A stretch of 13,815 bases of DNA, taken from NCBI GenBank assembly GCA_946059285.1, contig CAMGMW010000011.1:1-13815 (forward strand), written 5' to 3'. Positions within the stretch are counted from its first letter, which is position 1. Each line of letters opens with the position of its first letter. The stretch is from an uncultured Clostridia bacterium (lineage in GTDB: Bacteria; Bacillota_A; Clostridia; Oscillospirales; Oscillospiraceae). This document shows positions 5,042 through 12,040 of this stretch, piece by piece. Under the pieces are notes generated by a model. The model saw nothing but the letters and a program-made list of their open reading frames with translations. It had not been told where the DNA came from and searched no databases. A program made the translations under genes and the position numbers.

Positions 5042-7759
5042 ATGGAATTGAAAGAATATGAAATCGTTGACAGCGTGGAAAAGCTGGAGGCGCGGCTCGC
5101 AAAGGTAAGAGCCGCGCAGAAATGCTATGCCGCTTTCACGCAAGAGCAGGTAGACGCGATCTTCCGCGCCGCCGCCATCGCGGCAAATCAGGCACGTATT
5201 CCGCTGGCAAAACTTGCCGTGGAAGAAACCGGCATGGGCATCGTGGAAGATAAGGTGATCAAAAATCACTATGCCGCGGAGTATATCTACAATAAATATA
5301 AGGATGTAAAAACCTGCGGTGTGATCGAGGAGGATAAGGCGTTCGGCATCAAAAAGATCGCAGAGCCGATCGGTGTGATCGCCGCTGTCATCCCGACGAC
5401 GAACCCGACCTCTACGGCTATTTTCAAGACGCTGCTTGCGCTCAAAACCCGCAACGGTATTGTTATCAGCCCCCATCCGCGGGCGAAGAAATCCACCATT
5501 GCCGCCGCAAAGACCGTTCTCGATGCAGCGATTGCTGCGGGCGCGCCGAAGGACATCATCGGCTGGATCGATGTTCCTTCTCTGGACATGACGAATCTTG
5601 TGATGAAGGAGGCCGACATCATTCTTGCCACCGGAGGTCCCGGCATGGTGAAGGCAGCGTATTCCTCCGGCAAACCCGCCCTCGGCGTCGGTGCCGGCAA
5701 CACGCCTGCCATCATTGATGGAACGGCGGATATTGTCCTTGCTGTGAACTCCATCATCCATTCCAAGACCTTTGACAACGGTATGATCTGCGCCTCCGAG
5801 CAGTCCGTCATTGTTCTCGATCAGGTTTATGAAGCGGTCAAAGCGGAATTTGCTGCGAGAGGCTGCTATTTCCTGAGCCCTGAAGAAACCGAAAAGGTTC
5901 GCAAGACGATCATCATCAACGGTGCGCTGAACGCCAAGATCGTCGGTCAGAAGCCGGCGACCATTGCTGCCCTTGCCGGTATAAAAGTGCCGGAGGGAAG
6001 CAAGATCCTCATCGGCGAAGTGGAAAGCGTGGAGCTTTCCGAAGAGTTTGCGCACGAAAAGCTGTCTCCCGTGCTTGCCATGTACCGTGCGAAGGACATC
6101 CACGACGCCTTTGGCAAGGCGGAGCATCTGATCGCTGACGGCGGTTACGGTCATACCTCTTCCATTTACCTGAACGTGCAGACGGAGCAGGCAAAGCTCG
6201 ACGAATTTGCCGCCCGCATGAAGACCTGCCGCATTCTGGTCAACACCCCTTCCTCCCAGGGCGGCATCGGTGACCTGTATAACTTCAAGCTGGCGCCCTC
6301 TCTGACGCTCGGCTGCGGTTCGTGGGGAGGAAACAGCGTTTCCGAAAATGTCGGTGTTAAGCACCTGATCAATATAAAAACGGTTGCCGAAAGGAGAGAG
6401 AATATGCTTTGGTTCCGCGCTCCTGAAAAGGTGTACATCAAGCAAGGCTGCCTCCCGATCGCTCTTGACGAGCTGAAAACCGTAATGGGCAAAAAGAAAG
6501 CGTTCATCGTCACAGACAGCTTCCTGTATCAGAACGGTTACACCAAGCCCATCACCGATAAGCTGGATGAAATGGGCATCACGCACACGACGTTCTTCAA
6601 TGTGGCGCCGGATCCGACGCTTGCCTGCGCCAGAGAAGGCGCGGCGCAGATGAAAGCGTTCGCGCCCGATGTGATCATCGCACTCGGCGGAGGCTCCGCC
6701 ATGGACGCCGGCAAGATTATGTGGGTAATGTATGAGCATCCCGATGTGGACTTTATGGATATGGCGATGCGCTTTATGGACATCCGCAAGCGCGTTTACA
6801 CATTCCCGAAAATGGGGGAGAAGGCATATTTCATCGCCATTCCGACCTCTGCCGGAACCGGCTCCGAAGTTACGCCGTTTGCCGTCATCACGGATGAAAA
6901 AACGGGTGTGAAGTATCCGCTTGCCGATTATGAGCTGCTGCCAAAGATGGCGATTATTGATACCGATTTCCACATGAGCGCTCCCCGCGGTCTGACGGCC
7001 GCGTCCGGTATCGATGCCGTCACTCACGCGCTCGAGGCATATGCCTCCATGATGGCAACCGACTATACCGACGGACTTGCAAAGCAGGCGCTGAAAATGA
7101 TTTTCGAGTATTTGCCCCGTGCTTACGATGACGGTCCTCACGATCCGGTAGCACGTGAAAAGATGGCAAATGCCGCCACGATGGCAGGCATGGCATTTGC
7201 CAACGCCTTCCTCGGTGTCTGCCACTCTATGGCACATAAGCTCGGTGCGTTCCACCATCTGCCGCACGGTGTGGCAAACGCACTGATGATCAGCGAAGTC
7301 CTCCGCTTTAACGCAGCGGAAGCACCCGCCAAGATGGGCACATTCCCGCAGTATGACCATCCGCACACGCTGGAAAGATACGCAGAAATTGCCGATGTGC
7401 TCGGGCTCGGGGGCAGGAATGACCGGGAAAAGCTTGACAACCTGATCAAGGCGATCGACGCGCTCAAAGCCCGCGTCGGCATCAAGCCGACCATTCAGGA
7501 TTATGTTCCCGATGAAGCGGACTTCCTCGCACGGCTTGACGCGATGACGGAGCAGGCGTTTGACGATCAGTGCACCGGTGCGAACCCCAGATACCCACTG
7601 ATGAGCGAGATCAAACAGATGTATCTGAACGCGTATTACGGCAGAACCTTTACCGAGGCCGACATGCCGGATGATTCGCAGATGCCCCCCGCTGTTGACG
7701 ACAATGATTTCAAGCAGATTTACCGCAGAGCAAAGAACGGGATTCAATCGACGAAATAA
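5042..7759 (+). CDS. adhE: Bifunctional acetaldehyde-CoA/alcohol dehydrogenase
   Basis: AdhE reduces acetyl-CoA to acetaldehyde and then ethanol, oxidising two NADH. The 905-aa length is typical of the fused enzyme. The N-terminal aldehyde dehydrogenase half (about 1-430) carries the catalytic cysteine C250 in FDNGMICASEQS and the GVGAGNTPA nucleotide region. A linker (about 440-460) leads to the iron-dependent alcohol dehydrogenase half, with GGGS at 549-552 for NAD binding. The predicted Fe ligands are D658, H662, H728 and H742, matching the spacing of the E. coli ligands D653/H657/H723/H737. Such enzymes form cytosolic spirosomes. ATG 5042 follows GAGG at 5031-5034; a GTG at 5024 would place the ribosome binding site inside the gene. 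It sits directly behind rex. It is the NADH outlet when H2 accumulates, as proposed for Aad in R. albus. Confidence 0.97.
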   Translation: MELKEYEIVDSVEKLEARLAKVRAAQKCYAAFTQEQVDAIFRAAAIAANQARIPLAKLAVEETGMGIVEDKVIKNHYAAEYIYNKYKDVKTCGVIEEDKAFGIKKIAEPIGVIAAVIPTTNPTSTAIFKTLLALKTRNGIVISPHPRAKKSTIAAAKTVLDAAIAAGAPKDIIGWIDVPSLDMTNLVMKEADIILATGGPGMVKAAYSSGKPALGVGAGNTPAIIDGTADIVLAVNSIIHSKTFDNGMICASEQSVIVLDQVYEAVKAEFAARGCYFLSPEETEKVRKTIIINGALNAKIVGQKPATIAALAGIKVPEGSKILIGEVESVELSEEFAHEKLSPVLAMYRAKDIHDAFGKAEHLIADGGYGHTSSIYLNVQTEQAKLDEFAARMKTCRILVNTPSSQGGIGDLYNFKLAPSLTLGCGSWGGNSVSENVGVKHLINIKTVAERRENMLWFRAPEKVYIKQGCLPIALDELKTVMGKKKAFIVTDSFLYQNGYTKPITDKLDEMGITHTTFFNVAPDPTLACAREGAAQMKAFAPDVIIALGGGSAMDAGKIMWVMYEHPDVDFMDMAMRFMDIRKRVYTFPKMGEKAYFIAIPTSAGTGSEVTPFAVITDEKTGVKYPLADYELLPKMAIIDTDFHMSAPRGLTAASGIDAVTHALEAYASMMATDYTDGLAKQALKMIFEYLPRAYDDGPHDPVAREKMANAATMAGMAFANAFLGVCHSMAHKLGAFHHLPHGVANALMISEVLRFNAAEAPAKMGTFPQYDHPHTLERYAEIADVLGLGGRNDREKLDNLIKAIDALKARVGIKPTIQDYVPDEADFLARLDAMTEQAFDDQCTGANPRYPLMSEIKQMYLNAYYGRTFTEADMPDDSQMPPAVDDNDFKQIYRRAKNGIQSTK

Positions 7760-7772
7760 GGAGGGCAAAAAA

Positions 7773-8522
7773 ATGAAACTTGACAGAGTAATTGCAGTAA
7801 GAAACAGTAAAACCGTCTATCGCGACGGCGAAAACTGCTACAAGGTTTTTGACGCCGACTATTCCAAAGCAGATGTTCTGAATGAGGCGCTCAATCAGGC
7901 GCGTGTAGAGGAAACCGGTCTTGCCATTCCGAAAATCAAGGAAGTCGCCATGATCGATGGAAAATGGGCGATTGTTTCTGAGTATATCGAAGGGAAAACG
8001 CTGGACCGTCTGATGCAGGAAAACCCGGAGAAGAAGCAGGAATATCTCGAGCTGCTTGTCCGGCTGCAGATGGAGGTTCACTCCAAGGAATGCCCGCTTC
8101 TGAACAAGCTGAAGGATAAAATGAACCGCAAGATCAGCCAGGCCGCACTGGATGCCACAACGAGATACGAATTACATACGCGTCTTGAAGGCATGCCAAA
8201 GCACAAAAAGCTGTGTCACGGTGATTTCAACCCGTCGAATATTATTATCACCGACGAGGGGAAGGCGTATATTCTTGACTGGTCGCACGCCACACAGGGC
8301 AACGCCTCCGCGGATGTGGCAAGGACGTATCTTCTTTTCTGGCTCGCGGGCGACATCGACGGCGCTAACGCCTATCTTGATCTTTTCTGCAAATTAAGCG
8401 ATACCGCAAAGCAGTATGTGCAGAAATGGATGCCGATTGTCGCCGCCTCCCAGTCGGTAAAGGGAAACGAAAAAGAACGCCAGTTCCTGCTTTCGTGGGT
8501 TGATGTTGTGGACTATGAATAA
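7773..8522 (+). CDS. APH/choline-kinase-fold phosphotransferase (kinase-like protein)
   Basis: This 249-aa protein has the minimal kinase core of the aminoglycoside phosphotransferase/choline kinase superfamily. It shows K24 in CYKVF as the ATP-anchoring lysine and E38 as its partner. The catalytic loop is HGDFNPSN (D151, N156), and the DFG-equivalent is DW (D169) in YILDWSHA. All key residues are present, so it should be active. The phosphorylated substrate, small molecule or protein, is unknown. It resembles a bacterial APH-like subfamily named from Fibrobacter paralogs (TIGR02172); that match is from memory. In R. albus the corresponding operon position is annotated as a serine/threonine protein kinase. 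It is tightly placed: AAGGAGGG overlaps the adhE stop, and the next gene begins 15 bases after its stop. It could therefore act opposite the SpoIIE-type phosphatase (inference). Confidence 0.8.
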   Translation: MKLDRVIAVRNSKTVYRDGENCYKVFDADYSKADVLNEALNQARVEETGLAIPKIKEVAMIDGKWAIVSEYIEGKTLDRLMQENPEKKQEYLELLVRLQMEVHSKECPLLNKLKDKMNRKISQAALDATTRYELHTRLEGMPKHKKLCHGDFNPSNIIITDEGKAYILDWSHATQGNASADVARTYLLFWLAGDIDGANAYLDLFCKLSDTAKQYVQKWMPIVAASQSVKGNEKERQFLLSWVDVVDYE

Positions 8523-8537
8523 CCGGAGGACCTGAGA

Positions 8538-8777
8538 ATGAAAATCACAGTATGTATCGGCAGCTCCTGCCATATCAAAGGCTCGCGTCAGGTTGTGGAA
8601 CAACTGCAGCATCTGATTGCGGAAAACAGTCTGAAGGATCAGGTTGAACTCGGCGGAACCTTCTGCATGGGAGCATGCCAGCAGGGCGTCTGCGTGACGG
8701 TGGATGACGAGTTTTATTCGGTATCCCCCGAAACGGTAAAGGAATTCTTTGAAGAAGCAGTGCTTGCGAAGGTATAG
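8538..8777 (+). CDS. Thioredoxin-like [2Fe-2S] ferredoxin domain protein, copy 1
   Basis: This 79-aa stand-alone domain is of the NuoE/HndB-type thioredoxin-like ferredoxin family. Four cysteines hold the [2Fe-2S] cluster, C6-x4-C11 (CIGSSC) and C43-x3-C47 (CMGAC), the family pattern. A fifth, non-family cysteine (C52) is close by. The sequence has none of the N-terminal helical region of full NuoE/HydC subunits, and no NuoF/HydB flavoprotein gene is in the window. It therefore looks like a soluble electron-transfer or redox-signalling module rather than part of a bifurcating hydrogenase. GGAGG at 8525-8529 supports the start, eight bases upstream. Its sister gene begins two bases after its stop, and the sensor hydrogenase follows, so electron exchange with that protein is plausible but unproven. 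Confidence 0.88.
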   Translation: MKITVCIGSSCHIKGSRQVVEQLQHLIAENSLKDQVELGGTFCMGACQQGVCVTVDDEFYSVSPETVKEFFEEAVLAKV

Positions 8778-8779
8778 AT

Positions 8780-9049
8780 ATGGTCTTTATTGAGATTTGT
8801 GTTGGCAGCTCCTGCCATCTGAAAGGGGCGCCTGAGATCGTGGCGCTTCTGGAAAATGCGATCAAAGAGAATCATCTGGAAGATGAGATCATACTTTCCG
8901 GCAGCTTCTGTGCCGGAAAATGCAATCGCAATGGCGTTACGGTTACGGTCGGAGACGAGATTCATGCCGGCGTCACGAAGGAAAACTTCCGTGATTTCTG
9001 GAAGGACATCGTGATGAAAGCAGTAGAAAACGATACACAAAGGGGTTGA
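8780..9049 (+). CDS. Thioredoxin-like [2Fe-2S] ferredoxin domain protein, copy 2
   Basis: This 89-aa protein is clearly paralogous to the preceding gene; both share the C-I/V-GSSCH-I/L-KG start and the G-x-FC core. Cluster ligands are C7, C12, C44 and C48, again C-x4-C and C-x3-C. It differs by a longer basic/polar C-terminus and by lacking the extra cysteine of copy 1. The two have diverged well beyond a recent duplication, which suggests separate roles, for example two potentials or two partners. AAGG at 8769-8772 lies inside the end of copy 1, so translation is probably coupled. Its stop codon is immediately followed or overlapped by the sensor hydrogenase start. The likely role is delivering electrons to or from the sensory hydrogenase or acting as a redox relay (inference). 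Confidence 0.88.
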   Translation: MVFIEICVGSSCHLKGAPEIVALLENAIKENHLEDEIILSGSFCAGKCNRNGVTVTVGDEIHAGVTKENFRDFWKDIVMKAVENDTQRG

Positions 9050-9054
9050 TGAGA

Positions 9055-10731
9055 ATGGCGAACTGCCTGACGCTCAAAAAATCGAATTGCAAGAATTGTT
9101 ATAAGTGCATCCGTCACTGTCCGGTCAAATCCATTCGTTTTTCCGGCAATCAGGCACATATCATCGGCAATGAGTGCATTCTTTGTGGGCAGTGTTTTGT
9201 GGTCTGCCCGCAAAACGCCAAAGAAATCACAGGCGAGGTCGAGAAGGTCAAGGTGCTGCTCCAGTCCGGCGCACCCGTATATGTCAGCCTTGCGCCGTCT
9301 TTCATCGCCAATTATGACGGCGTGGGCATTGAATCCATGCGGGAGGCCATCAAAAAACTCGGCTTTGCCGATGTGGAGGAAACCGCGGTCGGCGCAACGA
9401 TTGTCAAACGGGAATACGATCGACTGCTTGCCGAAGAGGGACGGGATATTCTGATCTCCTCCTGCTGCCATTCCATCAATCTGCTGATTCAGAAGTATTT
9501 CCCGGCGGAGCTGCCGTATCTGGCAGACGTGCTCTCGCCCATGCAGGCGCATTGCGCCATGATTAAAAAGATGCATCCGGGGGCAAAAACGGTGTTCATC
9601 GGTCCATGCGTTTCCAAAAAGGACGAGGCGGAGTATTATGAGGGCATCGTGGATGCGGTACTTACATTCGAAGAGCTGACCGAATGGTTCGGCAAAGAAC
9701 ATATTGAACTATGCGCGGAATCGGACCACAGGGAAGACAGTAAGGCGCGCTTTTTCCCGACTACGGGCGGCATTCTCAAAACAATGGCGCAGAATGCACC
9801 CGGATACCGCTATCTTGCGATTGACGGCGTTGAAAACTGTATTGCCGCCCTCAAAGATATCGAAAGCGGTAAAATCCATCATTGCTTTATCGAGATGTCG
9901 GCCTGTGTCGGAAGCTGCGCCGGCGGTCCGGTGATGGAAAAGTACCACCGTTCTCCGGTCAAGGATTATCTTGCTGTCGCCGGCTATGCCGGAAGCCGGG
10001 ACTTTCCCGTGGAGCAGCCCGATCCGACCGAGATCCGAAAGACAATGGAGCCGATCGAACACGAGCTGAAAACTCCGTCCGATGCCGAAATTCGCGAAAT
10101 TCTCAATCAGATGGGAAAGACCAGACCGGAGGACGAGCTGAACTGCGGCTCGTGTGGGTACAACACCTGCCGGGAAAAGGCGGTTGCCATCTATCAGGGC
10201 AAGGCGGAGATCTCCATGTGCCTGCCGTTCCTGAAGGATAAGGCAGAGAGTTTCTCGGACAGCATTGTCAACAATACTCCAAACGGCTTGGTGGTCCTGA
10301 ACGAGAAGCTGGAGGTTCAGCAGATCAACGCGGCGGCGCGCAGAATCATGAATATCCGCGCAGCATCCGACGTGCTCGGAGATCAGGTGATCCGCATCCT
10401 CGATCCTAAGGTATTCCAGAATGTGCTGGAAACCAGGCGCGGCGTGCATGACCAGCGGGTTTACCTTGCGGAATACCAGAAATATGTGGAACAGACGGTG
10501 GTCTATGACCGGGAATATCATCTGCTGATTTGCATCATGCGTGATGTGACCGATGAGGAAAAAGAGCGCGAAAAGAAGGAAAGCATCAGCATGCAGACGG
10601 TTGAGATCGCCGACAGGGTAGTCGATAAGCAAATGCGTATTGTGCAGGAGATCGCTTCGCTGCTCGGTGAAACCGCGGCGGAAACCAAAATCGCGCTGAC
10701 AAAGCTGAAGGAGTCGATTCGCGATGAATGA
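9055..10731 (+). CDS. hydS: Sensory [FeFe]-hydrogenase with PAS domain (HydS/HfsB type)
   Basis: This 558-aa protein is a putative H2 sensor. Domains in order are: two [4Fe-4S] ferredoxin motifs (C12/15/18/22 and C41/44/47/51); the hydrogenase H-cluster domain (about 70-315); a Fes-type [4Fe-4S] motif (C364, C367, C372, C389); a PAS domain (about 401-500, beginning around SDSIVNNTPNGLVVLNE); and a helical tail. H-cluster motifs are altered from the catalytic consensus: SSCCH instead of TSCCP (H139), GPC instead of MPC (G183; C185 and K188 kept), and EMSAC instead of E-x-MAC (S282 replaces Met; C284 and C288 kept). Loss of both methionines is a feature I associate with sensory rather than catalytic enzymes. 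R. albus HydS has the same architecture. ATG 9055 lies nine bases after AAAGGGG; ATG 9049, overlapping the previous stop, is the alternative. The 3' end overlaps the phosphatase gene by 8 bases. Confidence 0.93.
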   Translation: MANCLTLKKSNCKNCYKCIRHCPVKSIRFSGNQAHIIGNECILCGQCFVVCPQNAKEITGEVEKVKVLLQSGAPVYVSLAPSFIANYDGVGIESMREAIKKLGFADVEETAVGATIVKREYDRLLAEEGRDILISSCCHSINLLIQKYFPAELPYLADVLSPMQAHCAMIKKMHPGAKTVFIGPCVSKKDEAEYYEGIVDAVLTFEELTEWFGKEHIELCAESDHREDSKARFFPTTGGILKTMAQNAPGYRYLAIDGVENCIAALKDIESGKIHHCFIEMSACVGSCAGGPVMEKYHRSPVKDYLAVAGYAGSRDFPVEQPDPTEIRKTMEPIEHELKTPSDAEIREILNQMGKTRPEDELNCGSCGYNTCREKAVAIYQGKAEISMCLPFLKDKAESFSDSIVNNTPNGLVVLNEKLEVQQINAAARRIMNIRAASDVLGDQVIRILDPKVFQNVLETRRGVHDQRVYLAEYQKYVEQTVVYDREYHLLICIMRDVTDEEKEREKKESISMQTVEIADRVVDKQMRIVQEIASLLGETAAETKIALTKLKESIRDE

Positions 10732-11896
10732 TCTGTGTGCTGAAATCGGCTACAAAAGCATCAACCACTTTGGCGAACAACTGTGCGGTGACCATGTGGA
10801 TGTGGTGGAACAGGGCGAAAACTCCACGGTCATTGTTCTCGCCGACGGGCTGGGAAGCGGTGTGAAGGCAAGCATTCTTTCCACCTTGACATCCAAGATT
10901 ATCTCTACGATGATGGCGCAGGGGCTTTCTCTTGAAGACTGCGTGGAGACGATTGCCGCCACGCTTCCGGTCTGTTCGGCGCGCGGCGTGGCATATTCCA
11001 CATTTACCATCATTCATCTGATTGATAACGGAAGCGCGGAGCTGATCCAGTATGACAATCCGCAGATCATTCTGCTCCGGAATTTTCAGAATTATGAGTA
11101 CCCCCGAACCGAAATGAACATCGGCGGAAAAAAGATTTTCCGTTCACAAATACGCCTGTGTGAAAATGATATTCTGATTGCCATGAGTGACGGATGCCCC
11201 CACGCGGGGATCGGAACCGCCTATAATTTCGGCTGGAAGCGCGAAGATATCATAGACTTTATGACAGTGATCTCCAACGGCGGGTACACGGCGAAAACGC
11301 TTGCCACCATGCTCATTGATGAATGCAACAAACTCTATGGAAACCATCCCGGGGATGACGCCACCGCCTGCGTTGTAAAGCTCCGGAAACGGAATCCCAT
11401 GAACATTCTTTTCGGACCGCCGCGTAATCGTGACGACTGCGACCGAATGATGTCCCTCTTTTTCTCCAAGGAAGGGAAGCATATCATTTGCGGCGGGACA
11501 ACCTCCTCCATTGCCGCAAAATATCTCGGTAAGCCGATCAGGACAAGTCTGCGGTTTGAGCGAAGCGATGTCCCGCCGACTGCGCAGATCGAGGGGGTAG
11601 ACCTCGTGACGGAAGGCGTGATCACTGTCAATAAGGTGCTCGAATATGCGAAGGATTATCTGAACCGCAATGAGAGATTTGAAGAGTGGGGCTTTAAGCG
11701 CGACGGCGCTTCCATGATTTGCCGCCTGCTTTTTGAGGAGGCCACCGACATCAATTTCTATGTCGGCAGAGCCATTAACCCGGCACATCAGAACCCGGAT
11801 CTGCCAATCAATTTCAGCATAAAAATGAATCTGGTAGAGGAACTGTCCGTCTGCCTGAAAAAAATGGGCAAACGGATCAAGGTCAGCTACTTCTGA
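10724..11896 (+). CDS. SpoIIE-type PP2C serine/threonine phosphatase with extra C-terminal domain
   Basis: This 390-aa protein has a SpoIIE/PP2C-like phosphatase domain at about residues 1-222. Predicted metal-binding acidic motifs are D23 (GDHVD), D41 in LADGLGSG, D156 in MSDGCPHAG and D211/D212 in PGDDATACVVKL. Such enzymes dephosphorylate phosphoserine/threonine, classically on anti-anti-sigma proteins. Residues 224-390 form an extra region I cannot assign; it contains ILFGPP, HIICGGTTSSIAAKYLGKP and a hydrophobic C-terminus. No PAS, GAF or membrane segment is present, so its input probably comes from the co-translated sensory hydrogenase, whose gene it overlaps by 8 bases. AAGGAG at 10708-10713 precedes ATG 10724. 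No STAS or anti-sigma HATPase gene, its usual partners, lies in the window. The equivalent phosphatase occurs in the R. albus hydS operon and Thermoanaerobacterium-type hfs clusters. Confidence 0.9.
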   Translation: MNDLCAEIGYKSINHFGEQLCGDHVDVVEQGENSTVIVLADGLGSGVKASILSTLTSKIISTMMAQGLSLEDCVETIAATLPVCSARGVAYSTFTIIHLIDNGSAELIQYDNPQIILLRNFQNYEYPRTEMNIGGKKIFRSQIRLCENDILIAMSDGCPHAGIGTAYNFGWKREDIIDFMTVISNGGYTAKTLATMLIDECNKLYGNHPGDDATACVVKLRKRNPMNILFGPPRNRDDCDRMMSLFFSKEGKHIICGGTTSSIAAKYLGKPIRTSLRFERSDVPPTAQIEGVDLVTEGVITVNKVLEYAKDYLNRNERFEEWGFKRDGASMICRLLFEEATDINFYVGRAINPAHQNPDLPINFSIKMNLVEELSVCLKKMGKRIKVSYF

Positions 11897-11986
11897 TGCG
11901 GATATCCAATGAAAAGCAGACCCTTTCAAATGGCTGCGTTCCCTTTGGAGATCATGATCAGACGGCATCGCCGCCAGGCAATGTCA

Positions 11987-12018
11987 CCGCAATGAAACGT
12001 GCCTGCTTTCCATTGCGG
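11987..12018 (+). promoter_or_regulatory. 8-bp perfect stem-loop just upstream of the hydA2 ribosome binding site
   Basis: CCGCAATG (11987-11994) and CATTGCGG (12011-12018) pair perfectly across a 16-nt loop, ending nine bases before GAGGAGG (12027-12033). It lies in the 144-nt gap between the phosphatase and the hydrogenase, the largest gap in the operon. There is no T-tract, so it is not a terminator. A role in mRNA processing, stability or protein binding is possible, and I see no clear promoter of its own in the gap. Confidence 0.45.
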
Positions 12019-12040
12019 GATAGTATGAGGAGGTATCTGT

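Noticed and set aside
4892..7768. A 958-codon open frame on the minus strand, the longest open frame in the window
   Set aside because: It lies opposite rex/adhE, has no ribosome binding site or known domain, and reads as a low-complexity His/Arg/Gly/Val-rich protein. Codon bias of adhE explains its openness.
9709..10632. A 307-codon minus-strand open frame opposite hydS
   Set aside because: The plus strand encodes a complete multidomain protein with all motifs; the antisense frame has none.
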